The notes beneath the pieces are model-generated. The model saw nothing but the letters and a program-made list of their open reading frames with translations. It was not told where the DNA came from and made no database searches. The position numbers were made by a program, and so were the translations under genes. From [Phialemoniopsis] sp. UDSM-2020 (Eukaryota > Ascomycota > Sordariomycetes > Thyridiales > Thyridiaceae): a stretch of DNA of 64,000 nt. Where the stretch lies: contig JAEILZ010000002.1 in assembly GCA_018873225.1 (NCBI GenBank), forward strand, positions 1,426,001 to 1,490,000, read 5' to 3'. How positions within the stretch are numbered: position 1 is the stretch's first letter; every line of letters starts with the position of its first letter. Below are positions 22,795 to 35,388 of the stretch, in pieces.

Positions 22795-25368
22795 ATGATG
22801 CTGCAGGGCAATGGAAACTCGGTCGACTTGCAGACAGTGTATGACGAGAGCTACCTAACATGTACCCAGGCAGTCTTTTATGAGAGTCAGGTATGTTGCC
22901 TACCCCTACAGCCGACAGCATCTGATTCTACCAAGGCCTTACTGACCCTCCTTACTCACCGGCACAGGGTAATGAAGATGACGCAATGCGCAGCTGGAGG
23001 GCAGCGCTTGGTGTGATATCGAGCAGTCATGGCGCCGAAGGCTCCCAACCCCACATACCACAGTCCGAAACCGAAAGCGCCCTTGTGGACAGCCTTCGCC
23101 AACTTGAATTGCAGTGTAAAGAACGTATCGACCTTCTGGAGGCATTAAGGCTGTCGCGCCAGGATGGTGGTCTCGTACAAAATGCCAGCATACCCAGCAT
23201 AGCTGAGCCGAAGTCCACTGACGCCTCTTCCCCGGGCTGGATCGGCGGCGGGACCATCCCTGCTGTCACGTACACGCAGCTGCCTCGGCCGGCTCTTGCA
23301 CCCCGACCACCCCTGCAGTCAAGAACATCGTCAAGGCAATCCGCTGGGGGAGGCAGCACATCCGAAATACGTACCGATGCAGAGTCGCCCGACCCATCTA
23401 GATTACAGCCCAACGTCGGATCAGCATCCCAAACTGGAGTCTCGAGGTCCCCTAGTCCCGACAAGCACACCCTAAGAACGACTCTGCGCACAGGAAGGCT
23501 AGGAGAGCGGTTGACCAAACCAAAACGACGGACGGACTCCAAGCCCCTTCCCGATGGGCCTGGGGCCAGCAAGGCGGCCGCCCTCGCCTGGTCCGCCTTG
23601 GGTTTCAGAGACAGGTCGAGTAGGAATCAGAATGTCGCGCCCTCGACCTCGGCATTACCGACCTTCAGAATACCGCCACGCGAGGAGAAGGGAGCCAGGG
23701 AGCCGGGACCGTCACGGATGCAGTGGGACAGTCATACCAGGCGGCTTGTAACAAAGCACGAGAACGAAGTTGATGTTCCCCCGGGGTCCAGAAGCAGCCT
23801 AGAGTCTGCTGGCAATTCACGACAGTCACGAGAATATCCTTCTCCCAGCGCTTCCGTGTTGTCTGTCAACGCCGCGGCTAGTGCTCTCGTCGGCAATCTG
23901 TCTGCCGAGTCAACGCAAGCGGCTCCGGGTAGGGGAGGGAGAGCCCATGTCCCTCGACTCAGGACGGCTCCGCCGCCGGAGCAGCCACGAAGGATTCCAC
24001 CGTCTAGGGTGGACCACGATGCCTCGAGACAAGATGACGGGATTGCAGGCCGTAGCAGTAGTACATCCGACATTCCAAGCCGTAGGAAGCCGGCGAGAGA
24101 TGGATCCGAGTCAATTGTAAGACTTGCTCGCAAAGAAGTACCAATATCAAGCACACCTCGATCTTCTCCAGACGACAGCACCTCGCCCACCGCAGGAAAG
24201 ACTCGGGAAGCGTCTCACGCGAAGAAGAAGACCAGACAGGCGGTGATAGAAGATGACGGGTCACCCGTGTCGGCAGACTCGGACAGCAGCGAAGGGGTTG
24301 GAGGAGAAGCAGCAAGGACCAGGTTGAAACAGAAAAGCCTGTCCGCAACCCTGAAGAGCTTACCTCCTGGTATTGACAAGGATGCCGCAAGGCAGATACT
24401 GAATGAAATCGTGGTCCACGGGGACGAGGTGCACTGGAACGATGTTGCCGGGCTTGAAATCGCCAAGTCGGCGCTCAGAGAAGCGGTCGTTTACCCCTTC
24501 CTCCGGCCAGATCTCTTCATGGGGCTGCGGGAACCAGCGAGAGGCATGCTGCTGTTTGGACCTCCTGGCACAGGGAAGACCATGCTGGCACGTGCCGTGG
24601 CGACCGAGTCCAAGTCGACGTTCTTCTCCATCTCTGCCAGTAGCTTGACAAGCAAATACTTGGGCGAATCGGAGAAGCTTGTCCGGGCTCTCTTCTCACT
24701 GGCTAGGCTGCTGGCGCCAAGCATCATCTTCGTAGACGAGATAGACTCGCTTCTATCGCAGAGATCATCTTCCGGAGAGCATGAGGCGACAAGAAGGCTC
24801 AAGACGGAATTTCTGATCCAATGGAGCGACCTCCAGCGAGCAGCGGCGGGGCGCGACTCTTCCGACAAGGAAAGGGGTGACCCAAACAGAGTTTTGGTGC
24901 TGGCGGCAACTAACTTGCCTTGGGCGATCGATGAAGCGGCGAGGAGACGCTTTGTGAGGCGCCAGTACATCCCTTTGCCCGAATCAGAGACTCGGCAGAT
25001 TCAACTCAGGACCCTTCTCGGTCAACAAAAACACAGCCTGACCGAGGACGATATCGAAAAGCTGGTCGACTTGACAGACGGTATGTACTGCGCTCTCAGG
25101 GCTCACCCATCTTCGCCATGTTGGTTCTATGCTAACGCAGCTCGCAGGATTCTCAGGCTCCGATATCACGGCGCTGGCCAAAGACGCAGCTATGGGTCCG
25201 CTCCGATCTTTGGGTGAAGCACTATTGCACATGACGATGGACGAGATCAGACCGATTGCTTTCCAAGACTTTGAGTCAAGCCTGCGGACAATCCGTCCCA
25301 GTGTGAACAAGTCCGGCCTTCAGGAATATGAGGATTGGGCTAAAGAATTTGGGGAGAGGGGTGGCTAA
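22795..25368 (+). CDS. SAP1: Sap1/Yta6-type AAA ATPase
   Basis: Meiotic-clade AAA ATPase (relatives: yeast Sap1 and Yta6, fidgetin, spastin, Vps4). Three exons: 22795-22890, 22968-25080, 25148-25368; introns of 77 and 67 bp with GTATGT donors; 809 residues. Residues 8-60 ([20 protein letters not shown], then [14 protein letters not shown] after splicing) look like a small helical, MIT-like N-terminal module. Residues 80-470 are Ser/Pro/Arg-rich linker. The ATPase follows: [20 protein letters not shown], Walker A GPPGTGKT at 563-570, pore/[16 protein letters not shown], Walker B IIFVDEID with D622/E623, sensor [20 protein letters not shown]. Exon 3 has the Vps4-like C-terminal helices ([20 protein letters not shown]). 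The yeast Sap1 role is poorly defined, so the substrate is unknown. The start at 22795 (MMLQGNG) is preferred to the in-frame 22552. Confidence 0.92.
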
Positions 25369-25727
25369 ACGGTAAAACAGAGTAGCAGCATCAGTAGGGA
25401 ACGTGACAGACACAAGTGCTCGGCCCGCTACTATTTTACATTGAGGCCGGCGGCCTTTTCTATGGAAGCCCTACCTTACAGGCAGGGTCTAGAAATACAG
25501 AGAGATCCGAAATCTCGTTATACAATACAACCACCATCATCAATACAGAATGAGAGCCTTCGATCCGCCCTCCCTCCCTCTTAAACTCTTGTTGTGCTGC
25601 TGCCCAGGTTGACCCATTATCTCCAGGAATATGGCTCAAGCCGGAAGCCTCGGGTAAACTCATGGAAAATATAACCTGTCGGACTGATGATGGTGTATGT
25701 GGTTTCGCTTGTCGTCTGCTTCTGCAC
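25369..25727. other. convergent 3' region SAP1 / MRPS17
   Basis: 359 bp between facing stop codons. It holds a TACTATTTTACATTG stretch near 25429-25443 and AT-rich text that could serve 3'-end formation for either gene. I see no gene. Confidence 0.5.
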
Positions 25728-26294
25728 TCAATCCACGTCGCTAGATGACGTGTTCACTGTTGATGGCTGCGACTGAGGGTCTGCGACCTCCTGACTCCTC
25801 GCCTTTCTCTGACTCCTTCGATCCAGTGCTAGAGCGTCCTCCTCTCTTTGCCGTGCCATCCGTCTCTCAACTTTTGCGGTACGCGCTTCTATAGCAGCAG
25901 CCCATCTCTGCTCCTCGGTTGGAACAGGGGGCCGCTCGGCAATGGGGACTTGAGCGGGGGCGATGATGTGTTTGACAACATGACGCTTGTGCTTCGAGGT
26001 TCGCCAGCCAGGCGTGATGGCTACAACATCGCCAGTGCGTAGGGAGTCATTGGGGTCGTGCACGAGATACTGTTGGGGCTTGTTGAAGTGCTGTATCGAC
26101 GCTACAAGTCAGTTGCGGTTGTCACAGAGCACGAGGATGGTCGACAAGGAAGGACGTACCTTTTTTATGTCGGCATGCCACTTGCGCCCACCAATGCGCA
26201 CCTTGACTGTCTTGGACTGGAGGCCAGCTGATACCACTACACCATGCAGCTCCCGAAAGACCTGCTTGGCGGCAGCTACAGCATGGGTTGCCAT
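25728..26294 (-). CDS. MRPS17: mitochondrial small-subunit ribosomal protein uS17m
   Basis: Mitoribosomal protein of the S17 family, which binds small-subunit rRNA. Two exons, 26294-26160 and 26090-25728, joined across a 69 bp intron (GTACGT donor, TACAG acceptor, phase 0); 165 residues. The core reads HGVVVSAGLQSKTVKVRIGG then after the intron HFNKPQQYLVHDPNDSLRTG DVVAITPGWRTSKHKRHVVK, the usual OB-fold S17 pattern. A charged, Arg/Glu-rich C-terminal extension (residues 105-165) is common in fungal mitochondrial versions and reads as a helix. It is the last gene before the AT-rich block, which starts about 500 bp upstream of its start codon. Confidence 0.94.
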
Positions 26295-26800
26295 GGCCAG
26301 TCAGTGTAGAACCGAGCCTTGTTTCTGAGGTGACTGCTGATCCTGCCAGGGAATCCCAGCAGCTATCGTAGCCCTTGTTGTCTGGGTAGGCGCGCGCAAG
26401 TTGTGTATGGAGAGAGGTGAGTTTGAATCTTCTCATTTGGTTGTGAGGAAATTCAGACGCCAGAGAGAAACTGGGGTCGGTCCACTTTTTTCTTAGGCAT
26501 GTGTGATTGGCATAGAGACCTGTACTAATCGGGTTTAGCCCACCCAAGCATTCACGCCGATTCTCCTGCAGCACCTCAAGGCCATCATGAACACAGACAG
26601 CACATCGTCCAAGACTTTAGGCACGCTGAGGCGGGTGTTGTCAGGCTTGGAAGCCTTGGAAGCATCGTGTTAGTCCAATCTATTGCTAACGAATGCAGAA
26701 ACAATTAGGCCCTGACCTGAACAACACCCAGTTTGGTGACATGTCATTACATGACAGAAAAGGATACATCAGCCCTGACATGAAATCATTAAGGTATCAC
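26295..26800. promoter_or_regulatory. MRPS17 upstream region and block boundary
   Basis: About 500 bp of balanced composition upstream of MRPS17. No credible gene. Between about 26,790 and 26,830 the sequence passes abruptly into A+T-only DNA, so the MRPS17 promoter sits directly beside the decayed repeat block. Confidence 0.55.
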
Positions 26801-27284
26801 TTAGACTTTAAAAGAATAGCTATTTTATATAGAAATTAATATAAAATATACTCTTTTATATAGGGCTTTTAATTACTTTAAATATTTAAATATAATTTAT
26901 AAAAAATTATAATATTATAACTTTTAAATTTATAAAAATAAATTATTTTAAAACTATTATTTATTAATATATTATTTATAAATAATTTTTTATTATTATA
27001 AAAATAATTTAAAAATAATTTAAATATTATAAATTAAAATTGATTTAATTTAATAAATATTAGAAATAATAAAAAAAAAAAATTTTAATTATATAATAAG
27101 AAATTTAATTTTTATAATTTAATAATTAAATAATTATAAAATAATTTTTAATTTTTAAATAAAAAATATAATTATTTAAAAAATTATTATTTATATTAAT
27201 TTAATCTTTAAAAAATAAAAAATAATTAATTTTAATATAATTTATTTAATATAATTAATATAATATAATAAATCTTTTAAATAA

Positions 27285-28390
27285 AAAATATAATTTAAAT
27301 AATTATTATTTATATTAATTTAATCTTTAAAAAGAAGAGATAACTAATTTTAATATAATATATTTAATATAATTAATTTAATATAATAAATATAATATCT
27401 ATATTTTAAAGATATAATAATAATTTCTAATATTAATAAATATAATTATAATATATTAATCTTATTATTCTAATTTAAAGACTTAATTTATTCTTATATA
27501 TATAAAGAGTTAAATTTAAATTTAAAATTTAAACTTTAAATTTAACTATAAATATAAAATTCTAAATTATAAGTATTATTTATTTTATAATTATAATAAT
27601 ATATTACTAATTTAAATATCTATTTTTAAAATAGTTTTATAAACTATAAAATATAATTTTTATATTATAAATAATATTACTAGTTATAAATAAATCTATT
27701 TTATAAGTTTTAATAATTCTTATTAAAAAGATTAGTTATTTATAGTCTTTCTTTATATATAAAAGAGTATATTTAATTTTATATTTCTTTTTCTTTTTAT
27801 TCTATTTTTATTTTTATTTCTTTTTATATATAAAAAAGAAATTAATTATAACTTATAATTACTATTTAAAATTAACTTAAAATTTAAAATAATAAAAAAA
27901 AATAAGATTAAATTTAAGAATTATTTTATTTTTTTTCTTAAAGGTTCTACTAAGTAGCTAAAGATTAAAATAATTAAAATATATTTAAAGCTTAATTTTA
28001 ATAATTTAAAAGGCTTTATTAAAGATTTTAATTTTAAAAATAATATAGTTCTATTAGATTTTAATTATCTTCTTATTAGTAACTAAAAAGTATATATCTC
28101 TTTATATATTTAAAAAACTACTTATAATTTAAAAAAGATTATTTAAATTTTTAATAACTATAATAAATAGTTTAAAAATTAGCTTAAATATATAAAATAA
28201 AAAGCTTAAAAGGTTAAAAATCAAATAAGTAAGTAAAATTAAACTTATTATAAACTACTTAAAGGTTAAATAGTTAATTAATAATTAAATAAAGTTATTA
28301 AGTTTAATAAAGATCTTAAGGTTAATTAATAGTCTTATTAAATATTAATAATATATAATACTTTTAATATAATTATATTCTCTATTTAAA
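27285..28390 (+). repeat. repeat C, copy 1
   Basis: About 1.1 kb unit of an unclassified repeat. It starts near TTTAAATAATTATTATTTAT and ends in AATATAATTATATTCTCTAT plus TTAAAG. Landmarks shared by all copies are TTAATCTTTAAAAAGAAG near the start, the TTTCTTTATATATAAAAGAG stretch in the middle, and TTAATAGTCTTATTAAATAT near the end. No coding frame survives RIP and no pol-like text is visible. Edges are read by eye and may be off by tens of bases. Confidence 0.7.
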
Positions 28391-28394
28391 GAAT

Positions 28395-29360
28395 AAAAAA
28401 TATAATTATATTAAAAAGTATTATATATTATTAATATTTAATAAAACTATTAATTAATTTTAAAATTTTAATTAAATTTAAGAATTTTATTTAATTATTA
28501 ATTAATTATTTAATTTTTAAATAATTTATAATAAATATAAAGTTTTTTTTTAAAAAATATAAATAAAATTTATTTAAAAAAAAATTAATTTTATTTATTT
28601 TTTTAATTTTTAATTTATTTAATTATCTTTTTAATATATTTAAATTAATTTAAAAGTTATTTTATATAATTTTTAAAAGTTTAATTAAATTTTTCTAAAG
28701 ATTTTATTAAATAATAACTTTTAAAATTAATAAAAAGTTTAATACTTTTTAAATATATTATAAGACTAGCCTTTAATAACTTAAAGGGCTTAAAAGGCTT
28801 AAAGGAGTCTTAACTGCCTTATAAGCCTTATACTATTTAATTAATAAGCGGCTGGATAGCTTAAATAATTACTATTATTATTAATTATTTACTTATTCTT
28901 TTATCTTTTAGTATATTTAAATAAGGTTATTATTATAAAATATTAATAAAAAGATATTTAAAAATTAATAAATTTATTATATTATTTAAATTAAAATTTA
29001 TAATATAACTTTTAAACTTATTAATATTAAATTTTAATTATTTTTTAATTATTTAAATTTTTAATTATTTAATAAAATCTTTAAAAAAAAGAAATAAAAT
29101 AAATTTTAATTTAAATTTTATATTTTTTTAATATTTTTAATAGATTATATTTAGTTTTATAAAATTTTAAAATTTTAATAAAATTTATTTATATAATTTA
29201 AAAGAAAATAGAAATAGAAAAAAAAAATATAAAATTAAAAATATTTTTTTTATATATAAAGAAAATTATAAATAAAAATTTCTTTAATAAAAATTATTAA
29301 AACTTATAAAATAAATTTATTTATAACTAATAATATTATTTATAATATAAAAATTATATT
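28395..29360 (-). repeat. repeat C, copy 2 (inverted, head-on to copy 1)
   Basis: Begins 5 bp after copy 1 with the reverse complement of the copy 1 end, so the two form a large inverted repeat centred near 28,392. The match is clear in 28,395-28,560 and again in 29,180-29,350. The middle (28,755-28,860) holds a less mutated stretch with AAGCGGCTGGATAGC that I cannot match to other copies, perhaps an insertion. Confidence 0.6.
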
Positions 29361-29542
29361 TTATTAAAATAATTATAATTTATATTAATTTAACTTTTAA
29401 AAAGAAAAAATAATTAATTTTAATATAATTAATTTAATATAATAAATATAATATTTATATTTTAAAAATATAATAATAATTCTTAATAATAATAAATATA
29501 ATTATAATATATTAATTTAATTATTTTAATTTAAAGATTTAA

Positions 29543-29767
29543 TATTATAATAAAAATATAGGCTTTTTTAAATAATAGTAATTTAGTATTAAAAGCTTAT
29601 TATTATAGGATTACTAGTAAATTATTAGTAATTAGAAAGAATATTTATAATAGTCTTTTTTAGAAATTTTTAAATCTTTAAAATTTAATCTTATTATAAG
29701 ATATTATTAAATATTATTAAATATTCTATCTATCTTATTCTATTTAATCTATTATAATCTTTTTATA
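29543..29767 (+). repeat. element E 5' LTR
   Basis: 225 bp. Starts TATTATAATAAAAATATAGG and ends AATCTATTATAATCTTTTTA TA. The TA...TA ends are what RIP would make of TG...CA. Matches the right LTR over its whole length. Confidence 0.85.
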
Positions 29768-31079
29768 ATTTTAAATCTTTTTTAAAAGATTACTTAGAAT
29801 AAAATAGTATTAATTTAATATAGAAAGTAATTTAAATTATTTAAAATTATAAATTACTTTAAAAGTAAAATAGATATAATTTAATTAGCTAATAATATTA
29901 AATTAATTAAAATTATTAAAATAATTTTAACTCTTTTTATATTTAATTTAATAACTTTTTAAATTTAAATTATTTAATTTAAATAATTTATAAAGCTTTA
30001 AATATATAAGGCTAAATTAATTTAAAAAGTAAATATTATAAGATATTATTAATATAATTTTAATTTAAGCTTAAATTAAAATGAAATTAAAATTAAGAAT
30101 CTTTTTATTTTTAATTTAAATTATATTTTAAAATAAAAAGATAATTAGCTTTTAAATCTATAATAGACTTTTATAAGAATTAAAAAGAAATATAAAAAGA
30201 ATAAGTAAAAGATTTTTAAGGCTCTTATAAAGATAGAATTTAAGTATAAAATAAGATAAAACTATTATATTATTAATTTAAACTTTAAATAAATTAAAAA
30301 AATAAAAACTATTTAATTTATTTTTAAAAAATAAATAAAAATACTTTTATATTATATATATAATAAGAAAATAGAAATAATAAAATATTTAATTACTATT
30401 TATTAGCTACTAAATTAATTATTAAAAGATTTTTATATCTATTTAAACTCCTTTAAAAAGAAGTTTATTTTTAATTTAAAAAAGAAATAAATCTTATTCT
30501 TTTATTTTAAGCTTAAATATAATTTTTAAAATAATATTAATCTTTAAAATTCTTAATTATTTAAAAACTACTTAGAAATAATTTTATTAATATTTTAATA
30601 TTAATATATAATTTAATTAAAATAGAAATAATCTTATAATTAAATAGATATATTTTTAAATAATAATTAAAAAACTAATAAATAATTTTAATATAATTTA
30701 TTATAGAATCTATAGTAAAAAGATTTTAAGCTATAAAAAGTAATTTTTTATATTAATTTTATAGTTTTTTATTAGTAAAATTAAAAAATCTTAGGAAATT
30801 CTATTAAAATAGATAGAATTTAATTTATCTACTATTTATATAATAACTAAAATTATTTTATTTTAATCTATTTTAAAAAGAATAATAAAACTAATATTTC
30901 TTAAGTAAATTAATATTAAAATAATTATTTAATATAATATAATATAAAAAAAAATTAAATATTAAGATAGATATTATTAACTTAGTATTATTTCTAATAA
31001 TAAAAATTAAAATATAATTTTATATATCTATTTAAATTAGAATTAAAAATAGATTAATAGTAATTTATATTAATTTTAA

Positions 31080-34000
31080 TATTTATATAAAAATAGATTT
31101 AATTAATATAAAATTTATTAAAAAATATAATTTATAAAAGATTTAATTAATAGTTTTATATTTAAATATTATTAATTTAATTATAATTCCTATTTATAAT
31201 ATTTAGAAAGTCTTTATTAATCTTTATAACTTTTAAAGTAAGTTATAAGTAATTATTAGGAATTATATAATAATTAATTATAATTTATATTTAAAAAGTA
31301 GTTTTATTTTATTATTTTAAATTATATTTTATAATAAATAAATTTATCTTTTAATATATTAAAATTAATAATAATTTAAATACTTTATAAAAAGTTTATT
31401 TTAAATAAATTTTAAAGATTTATAAAGAAGATTTATAACTATATAGTTATATTTATAGTAATATAAATTCTAAAGAAAATCCTATTTAATAATAAGTTAA
31501 ATTTAAATTTAAATAAAATTAATAGTATTCTATTAAAGCTTTTTAAATTTAAAAAGATATTTTTAATAGAAAATATAAATATATTATTAATTTATTAATT
31601 AGATAATTATATTATTAATTTAATTAAGAGAGAAATTTCTTTTATTAAATTAATTTATCTTTTAAGCTATATTAAATTAAAAGTATTATAAGAATATATT
31701 AATAATAACTTAATAAAAAATTAAATTTATTTTTTTAAAAGTTTTATTAGTTTATTTATTTTTTTTATTTTAAAAAAAGATAGAAATCTATAACTTTATA
31801 TTAATTACTAAGGATTTAATATTATAATAGTAAAAAATTAATATTTTCTTTTTTTAATTTTAAAGATTATAAATTAAGTTTTAAATTTTAAGTTTTTTAT
31901 AAAGATTAATATTAAAAATATATATTATTAAATCTATATTAAGTAAGATAATAAATAGAAAATAATATTTTAAATCTAATATAGCTATTATAAGTATTTA
32001 ATTATATCTTTTAATTTAATAAATATACTAATAATATTTTAAAGCTATATTTATATAATACTTTATAATTTATTTAATATCTTTTATATAATATATTTAA
32101 ATAATATTTTTATCTTTTTAAAAATAAAAAAAGAATATATTAAATATATAAAATAGATATTTATAAAATTAAAATTTATAAAATTATTTATTAATTTAAA
32201 AAAGTATTCTTTTTATTAAAACTAAATAGAATTTTTAAATTTTATTTTTAATAATAAAGATATTTTAATAGATTTTTAATAGATAAATATAATTAATTCT
32301 TAATTAATATTATAATTATATTATAAGATCTAATAGTTTCTAAGGTTTTATAATTTTTATTATTAATTTATTAAGAAATACTTAATAGTAATTATTCTTT
32401 TAATTACTTTATTTAAAAGTAGTTAAAATAAAAAGAAACTAAAAAAGATAAATCTATTTAATATTAAAATAAATATATTTTAATATTTTAAGGAAGTATT
32501 CTATTTAATTCTTTTTCTAAGATATTTTAATTTTAATTAATCTTTAAAATTAGAAATTAATATTTTTATATTTATACTTATAAGAATCTTAATATAATTT
32601 AATTTAAAGAATAATTAATATCTAATTACTTTTTATTAATAAAAGTTTTAAAGCTATAAATATAACTAAAGGATTTTAAATAAAAAGATAATTATTATTA
32701 TAAAATCCTTTAAATATTAATAATATTATTTTAAAAGAGTATTAATTTAAATTAAAATCCTATTAAATTATATTAATTTTTAAAGTTTTATAAAATAGCT
32801 AAAACTAAATAAAAAGTAAATATATTAATATATATATTTTATATTTTTTAATTTTATTATTAAATATTAATTAGAAAAGAAAAACCTTATTAATATATTA
32901 TTAAAATAATTAAATTATAATAATAAAAAGACTTATTATAAGAAGTATTTATTTATTTTATAATAAAAGTTTATTATAATATAAAAGGTTTATTTAACTT
33001 TAAAATATAAAAAAAGTATAATAAAATACCTTTATAAATAAATATATTTTAAATAGTTTTATATAAAAGAAAATATAATAAAATATCTTTATAAATAAAT
33101 ATATTTTAATTAATTTTATATAAAGTAATAATAGAAATCTTATTAAATTTAATTTATATTTAAAAATATAATAAATTATTATTATAAGAAAAAGTTATAT
33201 AAATCTTTATAGTTTTAAATATTTATAAATATCTATATAATAACTATTTTATAAATAATAATATAAGAAATTTAAAACTAAAATATTTATAACTTAATAT
33301 TAAAAAGTAGATAATTCTAAAATAGTATATTAAAAAATATTTAACTTAAAAAATTAATAATAATTTAAAAATAAATAAAAACTTTAAAATACTTTTAAAA
33401 TATTTATAAGATATTAAATTAATAATATAAATATAAAAAGATACTATATTAATAGAAAAAGTATTTAAAGAATAATTTCTAAATAATAATAATCTCTTTA
33501 TATATAAAAAGAAACTAATAATACCTAATAAAAGATTAATATTATTAGAAATTATCTTTTAATATTATAATAATTTATTTATAAACTATTTTAAAGTTAA
33601 TTAAACTATAAAACTTATTTAATATAAATTCTATTAGAAAGAAATTAAATAAGATATTTATATCTATATTTATAAGTATTTTATATACTAATATACTATA
33701 ATTAAAAGGTATTATCTTTATAATAAGCTTAAGTTACTATTAATTTCTAATTATTTTTAAGAATAAATTAATATAGATTTTATTATAAATTTACTTTTTA
33801 TATAAATAAATATATAGAAAGTAAATATAATTTTAATAGTAATTAATTACTTTATTAAATATTATAAATTCTTATTTATAAGAAATAATTTAAATATTAT
33901 TAAATTAATTTAAACTATTTATAAGTAAGTTAATTTAAGATTTAAACTATTATAAAGAATAATATCTAATTAAAAAAGTCTTTTTATATTAGAATTCTAA

Positions 34001-34100
34001 TTTAATTTATATTATTATATAAATATTAAATAAAGGCTTTTAATAGTATTTTATTTATAAACTAATAGCTAAATAAAATAAATAAATTAGATATTAAAAT
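31080..34100 (+). pseudogene. element E pol remnant (protease, RT, integrase)
   Basis: Frames are broken by RIP stops, yet family motifs can be read with C-to-T and G-to-A changes in mind. RT: a KKDGNLQL-like and YQGLN-like block at about 31,780-31,830, and the catalytic YxDD box at 32094-32111, where both Asp codons now read AAT (Asn). Integrase: a PLAGH/H-x3-H-like stretch near 33,540-33,600, a CPxCQ-like pair near 33,680 and an IDFI start of the catalytic core near 33,775. Loss of both catalytic Asp in RT alone makes it inactive. Confidence 0.75.
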
Positions 34101-34255
34101 AATATTTTTAAAGCTTTTATTTAAATTAAAAGAAATAAAACTACTAATTTTACCTCTTAAATATAATTAAAATAATATATAATTATATATAAAATATTAT
34201 AATTAATATATTACTTTTTAAAGTACTTTTTAAATATAATATAAAGTTTAAATTT

Positions 34256-35388
34256 CCTTTAAATAGAGAATATAATTATATTAGAAGTATTATATATTAT
34301 TAGTATTTAATAAGGCTATTAATTAATCTTAAAACTTTAACTAAACTTAATAACTTTATTTAATTATTAACTAACTATTTAACTATTAATTAACTATTTA
34401 ATTACTAACTAATTATTTAATTATTAATTAACTATTTAATTATTAATTAACTATTTAATTTCTAAGTAATTTATAATAAGTTTAATTTTATTTTTTAATC
34501 TTTTAAATTATTCTTTTAATATATTTAAACTAAATTTAATATTACTTTTTAAAGTTATAAAAGATTTAAATAACTTTTAATCTCTATATAGTAGTAGTAA
34601 TCTTTAAGATCCTTAAAAAGATATATACTTCTTAAGTATTAAAAAGAATATAACTAAAAGTTAATATAATTATATTATTTTTAAAATTAAGTTTTATTAT
34701 AAAGGCCTTAAGTTTTTTAATTTTAAGCTTTAATAGTTATAGTATTTTATTTATTTTAATATATAATTATATAGTATTTCTTTTAAGAATAAGAAAAAAA
34801 GGTTTTTTTATTTTTAATAATATTTTTAATTTTAAATTGATTTTAAGTAATAATAATAAATTATAATTAATTTATTTTTATATATAGAAAGAAATAAAAA
34901 TAAAAATAAAATAGAAAGAGAAAAAGATATAAAATTAAATATATTCTTTTATATATAAAAAAAGATTATAAATAATTAATCTTTCTAATAAAAGTTATTA
35001 AAGTTTATAAAGTAAATTTACTTATAATTAATAATATTATTTATATAGAAATTATATTTTATAGTTTATAAAATTATTTTAAAGATAAATATTTAAATTA
35101 ATAGTATATTATTATAATTATAGATTTATATTTATAATAGAATTTAAAGTTTAAATTTTAAATTTAAATTTAGCTTTTTATATATATAAGAATAAATTAA
35201 ACCTTTAAGTTAAAATAATAAAATTAATATACTATAATTATATTTATTAGTATTAGAAACTATTATTATATTTTTAAAATATAAGTATTATATTTATTAT
35301 ATTAGATTAATTATATTAAATATATTATATTAAAATTAGTTATTTCTTCTTTTTAAAGGTTAAATTAATATAAATTATAATTATTTAA
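34256..35388 (-). repeat. repeat C copy inside element E, 15 bp target duplication
   Basis: A complete 1,133 bp unit in inverse orientation, the least mutated copy of repeat C in the window (it keeps TTTCCTTTAAATAGAGAA at one edge and AAAGGTTAAATT at the other). It is flanked by an exact 15 bp direct repeat, ATAAAGTTTAAATTT, at 34241-34255 and 35389-35403. A duplication this long suits target-primed (LINE/SINE-like) insertion better than LTR or most TIR elements. Imperfect TTTAAATA at both ends is the only terminal symmetry I see. Confidence 0.75.
34372..34466. repeat. 19 bp minisatellite within repeat C
   Basis: Five tandem 19 bp units (consensus TAACTATTTAATTATTAAT). Other repeat C copies have about one unit at this place, so the array expanded in this copy only. 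Confidence 0.85.
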
